The notes under the pieces were generated by a model, which saw only the letters and a list, made by a program, of their open reading frames with translations, made no database searches and was not told the DNA's origin. A stretch of 64,000 nucleotides of DNA, from contig MEHQ01004057.1 in NCBI GenBank assembly GCA_008828725.1, positions 269,463-333,462 of the forward strand. Reading direction: 5' to 3'. Source of the stretch: Saccharina japonica. Its lineage: Eukaryota; Sar; Phaeophyceae; Laminariales; Laminariaceae. Shown piece by piece: positions 1 to 12,608 of this stretch (the first letter of the stretch is position 1; each line of letters starts with the position of its first letter). The position numbers and the translations under genes were made by a program.

Positions 1-467
1 CACGATTAGGGAATCTTTGATTATGCATGTACAGCAGTAGCGTGTAAAACAAAAGAGCGTGTGTGTTTTGTATGTGCGCTCTCCATATTCTTGATAAACG
101 TTGCTGCAGCGCCCACCGCCCGCATGTCCACGCCCGCGAGCGCACGCGAGGCCCTGCCCGGTACTATATCCAGGCACACACCGACCACTGCCATACTGCT
201 GAATACCACGCACGTATGAATACTGTACAGATATCATTGCATATTAAAAATTACCTGGTATATGATTCTCTGTTACTGCTTGCAGCGGTACTGGTACTCG
301 TACATATAATACGTACGTGTATATCCGCAGTAAAAGGAGCCGGTACGATAAAATTCCGGGTTGGTCGTCTACTCGTACATAAAAAAAACGGAATCTTGAA
401 TAATGCGGTTTGCGTGTAGAACAAAAAAGCATGTACTGGTTGTTATGGTATGTGCACGTGACAAAGT
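1..467. other. Non-coding, nothing recognised
   Basis: No ORF here resembles a known protein. The stretch is rich in TACG and CGTA words, a habit shared by the whole window. It lies outside the duplicated block that begins near position 900. Confidence 0.5.
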
Positions 468-683
468 TATTTCAGACCCCCCATACAAAACTCAAGTCAT
501 TTCAGACCCCCATACAAAGCCAAGTCATTTATAACCCCCTATACAAACTTCAAGTCATTTTAAACCCTGTACAAAAAACAAGTCATTTCAGGCCCACCAT
601 TCAAATCCAAGTCATTCCAGACCCACCATACAAAAACCGAGTCATTTCAGCACCACCCTTCAAAATTCAGGTCATTTCAGTAT
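468..683 (+). repeat. Minisatellite, about seven units of 32-33 bp
   Basis: Direct inspection shows about seven diverged tandem units with the core CAAGTCATTTCAGACCC followed by CCATACAAA. Units differ by several substitutions and small indels. One frame is open across the array, but only because the repeat lacks stops in that frame; it is not taken as a gene. Confidence 0.85.
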
Positions 684-899
684 TGATGTTCCTCCTGAAC
701 TCCAGGGCCTCACGCAAGTGGAACAGATCCTCATTGCCATAGCCTGCGCCATCATGCGCGTGTACCGCTTGAAGGGAGGGCAGAGGGGGTTCGCGGAGCA
801 CACGTCGTCGACGTTTTATCCCTTTTTTCCCCCACCAATGCACAAAAGTTGACGACAGTTACTAATATCGTGCTGCGCGAGTTCCTAGCGACAGCTATA

Positions 900-1250
900 C
901 CATCTTTATTTAATGCTAATTGGTAGTCATGATGGTGTGGTGATGGTGATGTCCAAACGGATATTTTAGTTTGATTCAGTTACAATACGAGTATAGTTTT
1001 TGGACACGGGCTGCTCTCAAGGGCCACCCGACCCCCCGCGTACACACACGACTGAGCCACGCCCGCCTCACGCATCAGCCCACGTTGACCCGCGCGAAAG
1101 ACCGAGCGCCGCCGCCCAATTCGGCGAGCGGGGGGCGTCAAAAGTTGCACTCCCGGGGTTTGCAAAAAATCCATGTGTTCTCTTGTGGCTCATGAGTAGA
1201 GCGCTCGGATGCAGAGGGTCGAGTGGTGAGTTCGAATCCCACCGGCTCAG
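900..1250 (+). repeat. Start of duplicated block A, with tRNA-like head
   Basis: The sequence from about 900 to 1250 recurs at 14940-15280, 45570-45911 and, inverted, at 62918-63250. It contains a conserved run (GTCATGATGGTGTGGTGATG) and a GC-rich part leading into the tRNA-like segment at 1186-1250. It marks the outer edge of the large repeat unit that carries the protease genes. Confidence 0.8.
1186..1250 (+). repeat. tRNA-like segment with pol III A/B boxes (copy 1)
   Basis: The D-arm-like TGGCTCATGAGTAGAGCGC and the B-box-like GAGTTCGAATCCCACCGG are both present, with a T-stem of about five pairs. The 5' half of the acceptor stem is missing and the anticodon loop is too long. I therefore call it a tRNA-derived repeat head, not a functional tRNA. 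Equivalent segments sit at 15216, 45843 and 62918 (minus). Confidence 0.7.
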
Positions 1251-1884
1251 TTTTGTTTATAGTGGATGTGAGTAATTGCATGGGTTTTAATGTGATTTAT
1301 TTCCCGTTTCCGTTGTAAGGCGTTTAAGCATGTCAAAATTGTATGGGTTTTACTTAAAAACCCCCCCATCGCTCAGAATACGTTTCAGCCAAAGGGCGCT
1401 ATACCTCTGTATCGTGTAGCACGCGTCGAAGGCAGCCAAGCAACGGGGGTAAAGAGACAAACCACGAGCGCCTGACCTCGGCGCGTCTCCCTCCACATGC
1501 ACTCAGCCTCCTCCTCCTACGGTGGAAGTCGAGACGTGCGTGCGGCAAAATATCATGATCCGGCACGAGCGGGTGAACGGGGATACTGTGCCTCTCTCGA
1601 GGGAATCACGGCGCGCGTTAGACTTTGGCATCGAAAAGTCAAGTATAGTATGCTACACACGCTTTTCGTGCAGAACGACAGTGACTTAGTCCCTTCCATA
1701 AGTTAGAGGTACGCTCTCCATTCTCACCCCAACGGTATAAAGATAGGCGTTACACGTTTTACCTCGAGATATTACGACCGGTTGAGCTCTTCAAGCAAGC
1801 CACTGCCGGTTAGCATGATACTGTTTTCAGTTTTATACAAATTACACCTGATCCCGTAGTGGTCGTTTTCGGACCAGCGCATAG
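1251..1884. other. Duplicated non-coding flank (block A)
   Basis: No gene is recognised. The sequence aligns with 15728-16345 in block B and, inverted, with about 62380-62917 in block C. Short ORFs in it are not preserved between the three copies. Confidence 0.6.
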
Positions 1885-2102
1885 ACTGTAGCCGGTCGCC
1901 CCGGTGGCCTAACTGGTAGCCACGAAGCCTGTAGGACCGGATGTCGAGGGGAGATGATTCTCCCCATGGAGTTTTTAGTCTCAAATGGCACCGTCTGTCG
2001 AGAGCGCATAGTATAGCGTGGGTAAGCAAACTTCGACGAGAGTTGACGAGGGAAGAAAGTGCTGAAATCTTCTCGCGATAAAAATGCAAGGCAAGAACCG
2101 TA

Positions 2103-2860
2103 CAGGCTGGTTCAGGCATATCACCCAAAATTCATTCAGTGGCGAATGTCCACGCCGTTTTTTGGAGATAGACCCTGAAATTTGGCACACGTGTTTTATG
2201 CGCCCTACCCGAGACTTTAACGGATGGGTTTTTTTTTTTTTTTTTTTTTCCGTCAGATATTGCTTGTTTTGTATTTTTTTGGGAAATTTGGGTCTTAAGA
2301 GATCCAAAATTTCCGGCGAAAAAAAAAAAAAAAAAAAAAAACCATTCGTAAAAGGCTCGGGTAGGGCGCATAAAACACGTGTACCAAATTTCAGGGTCTA
2401 TCTCCAAAAAACGGCGTGGACATTTGGACTTTTATGCGGTAAAAGTGCAAAAATAGGCGTCGCCTCGTAGTTACTTAGTTTTAGTATAGAATCGATTTTG
2501 GGCGTTAAATATGACTTAATATGATCATACGCAGTCAGATCTTCGAATATTTGCGTGAAACTTTGTACAAACATGCCTTAGACCACCTGGAAGCGGCTCG
2601 TTCAGAAAAAAAAAATGGGGGAAAACAGGTTTTCCTACGGAAACGCCTGACTATTGTTGACCACTTTGAAGGCCTGTGATTGGTCGGGCCACATTTTCGG
2701 CGGTAGCGCCAGTTCTAGGTCCTTGAACAAAAAACTGGCGATGTCACCCTCTTCCACTGTTCATGGCGGTCAGTATGATACCAAATATGTGACATTGGAG
2801 TTGCTATTGCATGCGGCATTCGTGACTGACGAAATTTTGGGTGATATGCCTGAACCAGCT
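2103..2860. mobile_element. Non-autonomous TIR DNA transposon, CGTA target duplication
   Basis: The left end CTGGTTCAGGCATATCACCC is repeated as its exact reverse complement at about 2840-2858, and the match runs on to 26 bp. CGTA flanks both ends (2099-2102 and 2861-2864). The uninterrupted site is visible in the other SINE copy (AAGAACCGTAGTGGGGG at about 50941). No transposase ORF is present. The superfamily is not assigned. Confidence 0.85.
2145..2424. repeat. Fold-back repeat with homopolymer loop
   Basis: Arms of about 84 bp (2145-2228 and 2341-2424) are near-perfect reverse complements, with AATGTCCACGCCGTTTTTTGG as the outer part (shared core CCACGCCGTTTTTTGG). The 112-bp loop holds a long poly-T and a long poly-A run. 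It sits wholly inside the TIR element at 2103-2860 and is either part of that element or a second nested insertion. Confidence 0.85.
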
Positions 2861-2975
2861 CGTAGTAGAGGAGGAGGGAGAGGAGCCTACTTTGTGACCC
2901 CGAATCTGAGCTACGACTAGGGAGGGAGAAAGATGGAAGTGCGAAGATAATAAATGGGATGGACAAAAAAACAAA

Positions 2976-5476
2976 ATAGCGAGACCTTGGTAACACCTGG
3001 GTCCGGTTGTGTGATCAGTGATCAGCGTTTTTCGAAGTTACGTTTCGGTTGACATTTCGTCTCCCCGAATTCAGAAAATAAATAATTAGACCAAACAAAT
3101 CAATATCATATCCTTCCTTTCGTTGCATTTATTTATAGGTATACAGTTGAAGCCAAAAATACACTGGTGGCCATATGGGTACGGCTCCTCATGTGAGGAG
3201 CTCAGAACATTGGCAAGGCGCCACCCCTAAAGGGGCAATCCTCTCCAGCCGGCGGACAGTGGTGGCGGTGCCAGGCAGACGGCGAGCAACGTGCCCCCAT
3301 GCCGTCCTCGTTCAAGCCCTCTCCAGTTTGCTCGCTCGCTCGCTTCCTTTGCTTATGATATGTTTTGGGGCACCCCGAGGTGTAATGTTGTTTGCGTATC
3401 GAGTAACCTGTAGTGTCTTCGGGGCAGGCCGAGCTTGGTGGTCGCGACAACAGGCCCCATCACCTGGCACGCTGTAATGTCCGAAGCGGAACTCGAATCC
3501 ACTAGGACCGTCCCTCAATCTGGCGGGCTGGCTCTATGTCCCCGTGAGGAGCTGTAGCTGTCCGCTAGTGGCGGGAAAACGTCCACTTGGGGGGTTGTTT
3601 TCATATCTCATTTTTCGTGTACCCCGAAATGCGACCAATGTCGACCACGGCAGCAACTACAAGCCGAGGTGTAGGTCTCTGCTGAGAACCTGAATAGTGC
3701 CAATCTGAATTGAATCACAAGATTCTGTGTGGATGAAACATTTTGGGTCACCACCTGCTTTCTGCTATTCTGGGACAAACCAGCCGAAGGTGCAAATGAA
3801 GCGTGTCAAAATAACGCCTGAAAATTATATGCCGATGAAACATCTAGACATTGGAGTCACCCGGAAACCCGGGGACGGGGTGTGCGGACAAGGTCATCCG
3901 TTCCCTTAAGAGCACGTGCACCCATCACCAAAACAAAAGTGGAACTCCCTTCAACCCCCAACTAGAGATCCCCTCGTGGACCTTGAGGCGAGACGAGTCC
4001 AAGATGCTACGAAGACATCCGAGTATCGCACCAGAGCAAACGTACTCCTCGACGCCCACAGGTTAACTGCTGTGCCTGCTGTACTACAGTAGTCCGTTGG
4101 TCACCCCATGTGTATACACAGTGATACCCTATGGGTCTCCCATAGGTTGCCCATGTATCGCTCATAAATCGTCCATAAGTCACACCTCCCTACAAAAATC
4201 GCACCGACTATGCCGCCGACCCTAAAGGGCGGCGAGGCCCTTATTTACACCTTCATATGTACACCCTACTCATTCTCAAACTTTCGTATCCGTAATCAGG
4301 ACGACCATGTTCACTAACTCAAATGTTACGCGTATATACACTACAGTACATCCTACAAGATGTGAGGACGATTTCGTTTCGTGAGATACTCGCGTACGAG
4401 CATAGTCTATATACGTCGAAGACCCCCGCCCTGAAAGGTATACTCGATCTAAACGCGTAGATATGCCGGGGAATCAAAATCGGCGAGGAACTTTCACATA
4501 TGGAGACATCAAATTGGAAACAGGCGCCACACAACTCAGCCCCACACCGCAGAAGCAAAACCAATAACTGAATGGACTATTCCGTGCATCACGGACCGAG
4601 TGTTTTTGCGCGCTAATGGGAGCGGAGCTAGTCCAAAAACATGCAAAGCGCTAGGGAAACCAAGAGGCACAACAACATCAGAGATGATGAAAATACATAT
4701 TTTGGTCGCCCAAAAACACAGCTAAACCGAACGAAAACAACGCCGGAGTACGAGGTTCAGCCCAGACCAGGCCACCCACACAAAAGTCGGTGCACTAGCC
4801 TTTCTTTAAAGGAGAAAGGAAACCCGACATTATTACGCGACTGGAGACAAAGGGGGGAGCAACACCGAGATCAGAAACATAGCAAGTCCGTAACGGTCAA
4901 ACGTTACTCAAAAAGAGAGCAGATATACACAAACAAATACCTACATATATACATTGGTGAACCGTGGCAGGGGACGTAGGGGGGGGAACTACGACATTAA
5001 CATAGATCCATATGATCTGGCATAACGCCGGCGGGAAAACTTGCGATCATACGGGGAATACAATACCCCGATGCGCGTCGGTTTTCAAGACAGCTTGCCT
5101 CTACAATGCGCGCCGGTATCTAGCACGGCGCTGAATTCATCCGGACGTGCGCTTACGTAGCCTGGAGATAGAGCATATTTCTCAACCAACCACGCTTGAA
5201 AATGTCAAACGCTACGTTTTACGCATGCTAACGTTATGCCCCGCCAGCTTATCATCGAACACCTTCATCAGCGACAGTCGAAACCAGACTAACCGCTATC
5301 CCAAGAAAAGCTATCAGGCAGTCGCCATCCCCCCCCGACAAGCACGGGCGGTCACAAGGCTCCGTTACATGCGTATCGATGCACGATACACGCAAAAACA
5401 CTCTAAGAAACCCCAGGGACAGGCCAGACCCGGGGCCGCCTATACATGTTTACTCTCTCGCCCAAACTGTCGGTTT
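2976..5476. other. Duplicated 3' flank of protease gene A, no gene found
   Basis: The segment aligns with about 16345-18827 (block B) and, inverted, with 59836-62365 (block C). It contains a compact hairpin (GCTCCTCA-TG-TGAGGAGC at 3183-3200), also present at 16424 and 62266, and short direct repeats around 4130-4195 (GGTCTCCCATAGG, CATGTATCGCTCATAAATCG). ORFs of 60-150 codons exist, but their frames are broken between copies. Part of it is probably the 3' untranslated region of gene A. Confidence 0.6.
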
Positions 5477-8400
5477 TCACGCCGCGCAAGCTATGGCGAC
5501 CATCGATACCACAGCGCAGGCCAGAAGAGACACCAGCGACACCGGCGTGGTCATCATAGACCCAGACGATTGGACACTTGCGCTCGCTAACGACGAGGAG
5601 TAAACCATGGCCCCGTTGACGACGAGAGAATAATTCTGCGAGTCGGTGAGAAGATGATTTGTCGACACGCGGACCGTGTAGGTCCCGCTTTCCACATTTT
5701 CAGCGGCAATGATCACCCTCTCGTTTACGTTTCTGGAGTCCACCTCGCCCGACGTGGCCCACATGATGTGCGTCGCCCCGCTGGGAGACACCACTTCAAG
5801 GTCCAGATCGTGGACCAACTGGACCCCCGAAGTGGAAGAGGCAGGGGGGTCGATCCAGGACAGTGTGGCACGGAAATCCAGATTGGCGTTGGCGTCGACG
5901 TCGAAAACGAAGTCCTGAGAGCTGAGCTCGGGCAAGGAAGTGTAAGAAGAGTCTGCCACGAAGAGAGCCAGGCTTCCTTCTCCATCGAGGGGCATCCCCA
6001 TCTCCAGGTGGATGCGTCCGAAGCCTCGGAAGCCGTCCGGTTCTGAACTTCCTCCCATCAGGTTTGCGCTGTTGATGAGCAGGGCCTGCGACGAACGCAC
6101 GAGGCAAGTGGCCAGGAAAGAACATCAACGTCGGAACGGTTGCGTTGTTTTTTCTTTTCGGCAAGCAGTGGTATATCTTGCATTCCTTGGCTCTTAAAGG
6201 ACATACCAAGGCTATAAAGCGGCAGTATGAACCCTTATCTACAGCAGCATCGTGGCATACTACTGTGGTAATCTATTCACGCAAGAGCTTTCTAAAAACC
6301 TTGAAAATCCCATCCGATCGAGCCTCTATATTTTATAAACCATGCGCTAACACCAAAACAATGGGTCACAACAAGCCTCGAGCTCGCTGGCCATGGCAGT
6401 CTGGCCACCCTCAGGAGCCTGCATCTCGTACCCCTCACCTTTACCGTCGCCGACGAGGGCGAAAATGATTCGCACTGGCGCCCGCTATCGTCGCACCAAC
6501 CTCGTGCTGCCTGGTCAGCCAAGTAAAAGCTCTCATCCATGAAGTATTGCCGTACCTGAGAGTCGCAAAAAGTGTTTAGCGAATATTAGAATACATGTGT
6601 CAAGGTCGGAACACCTACTGCACAGAATATTAAAAAACGAGGGCACGGCAAACGTCAGATGTGATACAGTTATTCCGAATCGAACAATCGACCCCCAGGC
6701 ATAGCAGATATCGTTTATCAAACCTCGTGTGTATTGCTTGTGGGCGGCCGATTGGTTTAACCTGGTGTGCGGAAGCGATCCTCGGTACGCGATTCCATGC
6801 TAGTATACTACAACGAAAACAAAACCAATTGGGCGCAAGGGCCTTTTCAAGTCACAAGTTTGGACAACAGGCAAGTTTGACAATCGGCCATGTACATCTA
6901 CGCGATTATGTCTGGGGCGCCCTCTACCGCCCCAAGCTTGTCGGTGCAGTTTGCCGTAAACCGCAAGGTGTCCCTTTCTGAATACTCTAAGCGTTTAGGG
7001 TATACGGCATTTCTCATCACACTAACACAGGGTGTCTCGCTCTGAACACGCTGAACATTTCTCAACATCAGTGCTCACCATGGCCGATGCCCCCGCCACG
7101 ATCGGACACGCCATGGACGTGCCGCTTTTCGCGCTCAGCCTGCAGGAATGGACATCGCTGCCGTCGCTGCGGGCCGAGTATACCTGTCCGCAAGAACCAG
7201 ACGGGAACCGAAATGCGCATGGAGTTGTGGCTGTACCGCACGTTTCGCTGTGTTGCCAACATGTGTGTGTGTGTGTGTGAACCGATATCCAACGAGGCAA
7301 TCGTTTAGCCGGGTGGGCCATCACATCACCACTCCTTTACTATACCGATATCCAATTTACTTCCTCCTACGAGTATGGTTGCCATACTTATAGCGGACGC
7401 AATGTAGGCACAACAGGGGCATATTGTATCGTGTTCAACAAAGCACGTGCAGAACATTGTATTGGAAGTACGAAATGTACTGATTAATCGTACAACACAC
7501 GTTCTTACCGCGTCTCCCGGAGCCACGACCTCGGGTTTGATGCGGCCGTCCTGGGTAGGACCGTACGAGCTGAACACGGCCACCGTGTCCACGTCAGAAT
7601 ACCCGTTTGTGCCGTCAGCGCGGTCGCCGTCTGCGCTGGTGACGCCTACCCGTGTTTCGCCCGATGACGTGGCTCCGACGGCTAGAGCGTTCTTACCAAT
7701 CGCGGGACTGTACATTGTGCACACCGTGCGACCGTCTTCGATCTCACCCGCGTTGCCAGCAGCGACTACCACCAGATTCTCCGGGTTCTGCACGCAGTCA
7801 AAGGGGGAAACATATACTGTATCAAATGGAGGGAAGCGACTGCAATGAGCGATCTGCTTAGATTGCAACCACTGATAGAACGTAGTCAGCCCCGCTCCGA
7901 GCAAGCAGCACGGCGCATATCAGTGGGTGCACGAACAACATTCGGACAGTGGGCTTGTACGTTGTGATTCGACACGCACCCATCTCCCGGGGCAACTCAG
8001 GAAGAAAACAAACTGCCTTTTCAATAACATGGTATCTGGAGCATGGCATTGCCGAAAGGCGCAGAAAATGATACGTGTGTGTACCCAGGGTAGGCTCAAT
8101 AGAGTGGCTGCAACTTACATTGTACATGAAGTCGTCGTACAGGAGGTCCGTGTCGCGCACCGCGCATTCGAGATCAGCGCCAAACGACAAGGAGTGGATC
8201 TTGCAGCCAGCCTCCAAACATGGCTCCCACAGTCCGTTGCCAATGAATTGCTCGAACAACATATTGCCATCATATATGTCGAAAAACGAAAGCTTTGCAC
8301 CCTGAGCCATGCCCCCGTGGTCTGCTAGGGTCTGCTCCACGCCATCACTTAAGCACCACGGCTCATTCTCTTCATCGCATCCCAACATCGGGCAGATGCG

Positions 8401-11400
8401 GTCGATGTCAGCAACGTAGGAAGAGTTTTCGGGCATCAGCGTCAACAGATCGTCGCCCCAACTCGTGCGATCGGCATCAATGCAGCCACCCACGCAACCT
8501 GGAACCTCCGTTCCGCTGCAGGTCGTCGGCGTCTCGGCGGGGGTCCTGATAGTGGCACCCAATGCCGACCCAGCGGTGTGAGTACCGTGGTCATCCACAT
8601 CATCTCCTTGGAAACCATCGGGAGAGACCCACCAGACTCTATTGCCTCCGCTGGTAGTAGAAGACGCAGGCCCAGAGACGGAGTCCGCCTTGATCAGGTT
8701 GATGTATTGGATAACCTGTACGAATTAACATGACCCGGCAGAGGGTTCAGTTAGCGGAAGAGGGGAGGGGGGGGTACAAAGAGAATGTTTCCGGGGTGGA
8801 TCCTCTTCTTCATCCGAGCTACTGTAGAAGAGACAGACTTCGCAGCGCGTACAAAGCGAACCATAAACCAAGTGTGACCCTCTCGTACTGAACGCTCGCC
8901 CCACTGTCACTGCGGCACAGCGCACGCCGGCTCGCAGGCTACAATGTCGTCTACTGTAAACAAAAGGGTGGAATGTATCGCTACAGCAGCGTGCCCAGAG
9001 CATGCCGGGGCCATCTAGAAATGATGCACACGACCTCACCGAAAGGTGGAGTCACACGAACTCACCTTGCGTCTGTCGGGGTAAAAAGAAAAGTCTCCGC
9101 CCTCGAAGACTTTTTGAAAAACAAGAGATGATGTTGAAGAGGGGGCGGTGGAGGGTCCACCCGTGGAACTGCTTCCGCTCGAGGTAGGTTGTGAGTTTGT
9201 CGACGTTGGTGACGAGGAGCCAGGGGGGAAAGTTTCAGAGAAAGGAGAAGGGGAAGGGGACGGACTTGCCGAGGAATTCGAAGGTAGTATAGCACCAAAC
9301 GCTTCGTAGTAGTGTCCGTGCGGCACTTCTTCCCCATCCTCGTCAATGAAGAAGCACGACGTCTCATCCAACCCAGAGTCAATGACCTGATAGGCAGCGA
9401 ACGCAAGTTTGGCCATGTCAGATCACAAGTAATATTTCAAGCACGATCGCCTGAATGTTTCGATATCGCTATTGAGCCTTATGCGTTAGTCTGGTTAGTG
9501 TTTTAGTACTTCGTTCGGGTGGTTGGCAAATCGCGCCCTACGTTAGATGAATGGTTCGGGTATCTTGTTGTTCAGAACAGTGATGGATGTTTCGTGTCTC
9601 TATGATAGTTCCGTGTCGGATATGAAAAGCCCCTGGCGAACAACGATACATACAATGCACAATGCGAAGTGTTAACACACAACCGGAATCCAACCGACCT
9701 TTGGTGGCATTGTTTTTCAACAATAATGCTGGTATGTACTTGAAATACAACGATGGGAAATTTGAGGCGTCGTGCCTCGCATGTGCTCGTGGTCCGATTA
9801 TGTTTTGACCAACCGGACGGGAAGTGGGCTAAACGCACGCCACCAGCTCTAAACCTCGCACCTGGATGACCTGACCCGTGCCGTCCAAGCCCGCGGCTGT
9901 CAGCGGTGCCTTCGTGATCGTGGCACTCTGTATGATCGTTCGGGCCACCGCGTTCAGAAGGCGGTCTGCGTGCCTGGGCGAGACCCTCGAGACCTCTAAC
10001 CTGCTTGACAGGAACGAAACAAGACCCATGAAGCACGCCACGCGCAACTCGGTTGCCTCCTCATCGCTGCCTATCGCTCCGCTCTCTTTGTGCAGGAGGT
10101 GGTCCAGGCCTATTACTCGACGAAGCGGAAATGAAGATTCGTGAGCCCATCGCAAGCGGTGGAATATTCCTTGAGACACCTTTCGGCTAGCTATGCAAAC
10201 AGAATTACATACTTTACCGCACTGTAGTTGCGTGCAAGAGCCGCACAACACTCGCAGTTAGTGCTTGCCGCTGCATCTCTTGTGTGGGTCTTTGTTAGAT
10301 CGTGCGAGTGGGCGCTAGATACGCGTACCAAAATAGAAGTGTGAAAATGAGGCAACCTGGGTATTGCTTGTACGTAGCTCAAGAAGTGGAGAAGTGGTCG
10401 TTACGAGATTCGTTGCAGTTCGAATTTCGTTCATGAGGCAAAGCGGAACCTCTCTAAATACCACCGTGTTCTCTGTTCAGCAAGAGCTGTAACTGCATAT
10501 AATCAGGAGGGGTACGTATACGTTGGCTGCTAGGCGGGTATATTACGGAGCGCTTTATAATCACGACGTATATACGGGAATATGGTTTCAGCGCGTTTTT
10601 TTACTCGCGGCGGGAAGGATGGTGTGACGCAGCTTATTATGACGTTCCAGTTTCACCAATACACACACCACCGAGAAGAAATTAATGGTCCTATTACGGG
10701 AGACTATACCTAGTAGTAAATAGGACTTACGATAAACACAGAAACCTGAATATTTCCCTGGTGCTCAGCAACAACAGTTGGTCCTATAATATTATTATGA
10801 TCCCCCGTGTTAGTTTTCCAATCGGGCGAACTGTCCGACCGTGACATAAAGTTATCGATACGCATTCGAGGCAAGGCGGGCGGTTTATTAGTAGTGTAGC
10901 CGCTACCACACTAGTGCGCACTATACTCGTATCAAACGTGCACACGATTGTCTGCGGTCTATGCCTGCTCCATTCTATATATATATATATGCGCAACGCG
11001 TATTTTTACACGTGGAATATTCTCATGGCGAACCTTTTTTATCCAGACCGGCCGTTACGTACTGTAGTAGTATAGTGTATACGAGTATAGTATCGCCATC
11101 TTGGCATCCTCCGTGACGCTTTCATGTCTTAAAGGGGGAAACGGAAAACATTTCGTTTCGTCAAGCATGACATGAATAAACGCAACAAAACACAGGATGT
11201 TGAGACTGCTGCACTTTAGCAAAACCAACTATTGGTACTCGTACCAGGTACGTATCGATCCGGGGACAAGCAACACAGAAACAAACGGGAGAGGTGGAGA
11301 AAGGAGGCTTTCACAAGGCATACGTACAGCGAGAAAAATGGGTCGAGAAAAATGAGTCGAGACGAAGAAGTCGTCATGCGCCACATGCCCTCGCTCAGCT

Positions 11401-12608
11401 ATGAGTGGCCGAATGACAGCTAACTACTGTTGTTGTGTAGTAATGAGCTCACAAGAAACCTAGCGTGAGACTTTCCGGGACATGATATTTTGGCTGTATA
11501 CCAATAATATAATACACTACAGTAAAACAAATGTACCGGCAACAACTACACACGTAAAAACGTGTGTAAGGCCCCCGCTGTTACTAAAACAAAAAACGCG
11601 CACTGCTGCAGTACGTAGTGTTTTTTCGTACAGTAGTTTCCCCTGTTTCCTCTATTTTTGTTTGCAGGAAAAAGAGGAAAATCAGGAAGAACTACTGTAA
11701 GCAAATAACAAACTAAGATATTCATACGAGGTGTGCGCACCTGAAACCAACAGCAAGTCATTTCCAGCGTGATGTATGGAGATGCTATCCCAAGAGCAGA
11801 TGTCGCCAGGGCTCGTCCTGCCCGCCACGGCTAGCTGGTGCACCAATGTAGCAGCCATGCTCCACTCCCTTTTACGCACAGCTCCTGCCGGGGTAGTGAG
11901 GTGCTCGCCGTTTGCCGCCACCGGGTCCGACCATACGTTGCCACCGTGCAGATCGATTGAGTCCGACATGAGGTCATCCAACAGCTCAGCGATGAACATG
12001 CCCGCCTGGGGCGAGTGTGCTGGCAGCGTGCCAGGCGACAACTCCAGGTTAAGGCCTTCCACGTTGCCCTTGCGCATCAAATGCCCATGGGTCGTGGCTA
12101 ATCTGCCCGGGCTCTGGCTCGCCTGGTCACGACTAACTCCGTGTTCCAAAACACCGGGAGCAACCTTCAGCGCTGATGGAAACGGCGAGATGCTGGTCAG
12201 TCCGTAGTAAGGGTTGTCCGACATTGCCCGTGCTTCTGCATGCGACGCCGTCACGAAAAAGCAAGCCCCGTGAGTACTCGAGTGAGCTACAGACCGCACA
12301 GCCTCGGGCGATAGAAGCTCCTGCAGACGAGAGAGGGTCTCGCCACCGCGGTTGTACTCAGTGCAGACCAGGTGCGGCGCGCGTGCGTTGTCTTCTTCTT
12401 TGCTTCGAATTATATCGCCGGTCCATTGCGCAGCCGTTTCGAACCCCTTGGCGTGACCGTCGAAGGACTCATGTGCCGTCGTCAAAAGAGAACCTTCCAC
12501 GACGCCCAGCGAAGGATACGGCAAGCTCTTGGCCGAGCCGCCCCACGGAGTGGAAGCAGCTACCAAGGAAAGGAAGAGCGCCGTCGCAGTGCGGTGCCCG
12601 TGAGACAT
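5477..12608 (-). CDS. Secreted subtilisin-like serine protease, copy A, with C-terminal anchor-like tail
   Basis: I model eight exons on the minus strand: 12608-11741, 10109-9862, 9386-9066, 8715-8119, 7787-7509, 7183-7079, 6555-6439 and 6085-5477, all with GT-AG introns, giving 1047 residues. The start is the ATG that opens a signal peptide (MSHGHRTATALFLSLVAAS). Residues to about 370 form a pro-region without a family I recognise. The S8 catalytic domain follows: Asp375 in VIDSGLD, a Ser/Thr/Pro-rich linker, His522 in DDHGTHTAGS, a Cys-rich insert, Asn690 in VVVAAGNAG and Ser794 in GTSMACP. The C-terminal part has the beta-rich SWIDPPAS and DLDLEV motifs often seen after such domains. Only this copy continues past the stop used in B and C, ending in a hydrophobic tail (residues 1007-1047) that suggests a GPI or membrane anchor. 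Exon 4 is 42 bp longer than in B and C. Exon 2 could start further upstream. Confidence 0.86.
10697..10807. mobile_element. Short TIR MITE in intron 1 of gene A
   Basis: Inverted ends (CGGGAGACTATAC near 10697, and TATTATGATCCCCCG ending at 10807) enclose about 110 bp, with paired TAGGAC and GGTCCTA segments. A counterpart is at 54804-54921 in intron 1 of gene C, and a related one at 51069-51166 inside a SINE. Presence in both A and C introns means this insertion predates the block duplication. Confidence 0.6.

Larger units (their letters stand above)
1885..2975 (+). mobile_element. tRNA-derived SINE split by a nested TIR element
   Basis: The start (from 1891, GCCGGTCGCCCCGGT) and end (AATAAATGGGATGG) match the SINE at 50694-51192. 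Its middle is interrupted by the TIR element at 2103-2860. Blocks B (about 16350) and C (about 62367) lack this SINE: there the flanks CGCATAGC and CAGACCTTGG are contiguous. An ATAG duplication is possible at the two ends. The insertion therefore postdates the block duplication, and the nested element is younger still. Confidence 0.8.

Noticed and set aside
1186-1250. Functional tRNA gene
   Set aside because: The acceptor stem lacks its 5' half and the anticodon loop is too long; four diverged copies occur at block edges, which fits a repeat head better.
5147-5590. 147-codon ORF just downstream of gene A
   Set aside because: It overlaps the end of gene A on the other strand, and the equivalent positions in blocks B and C have different frames and lengths.
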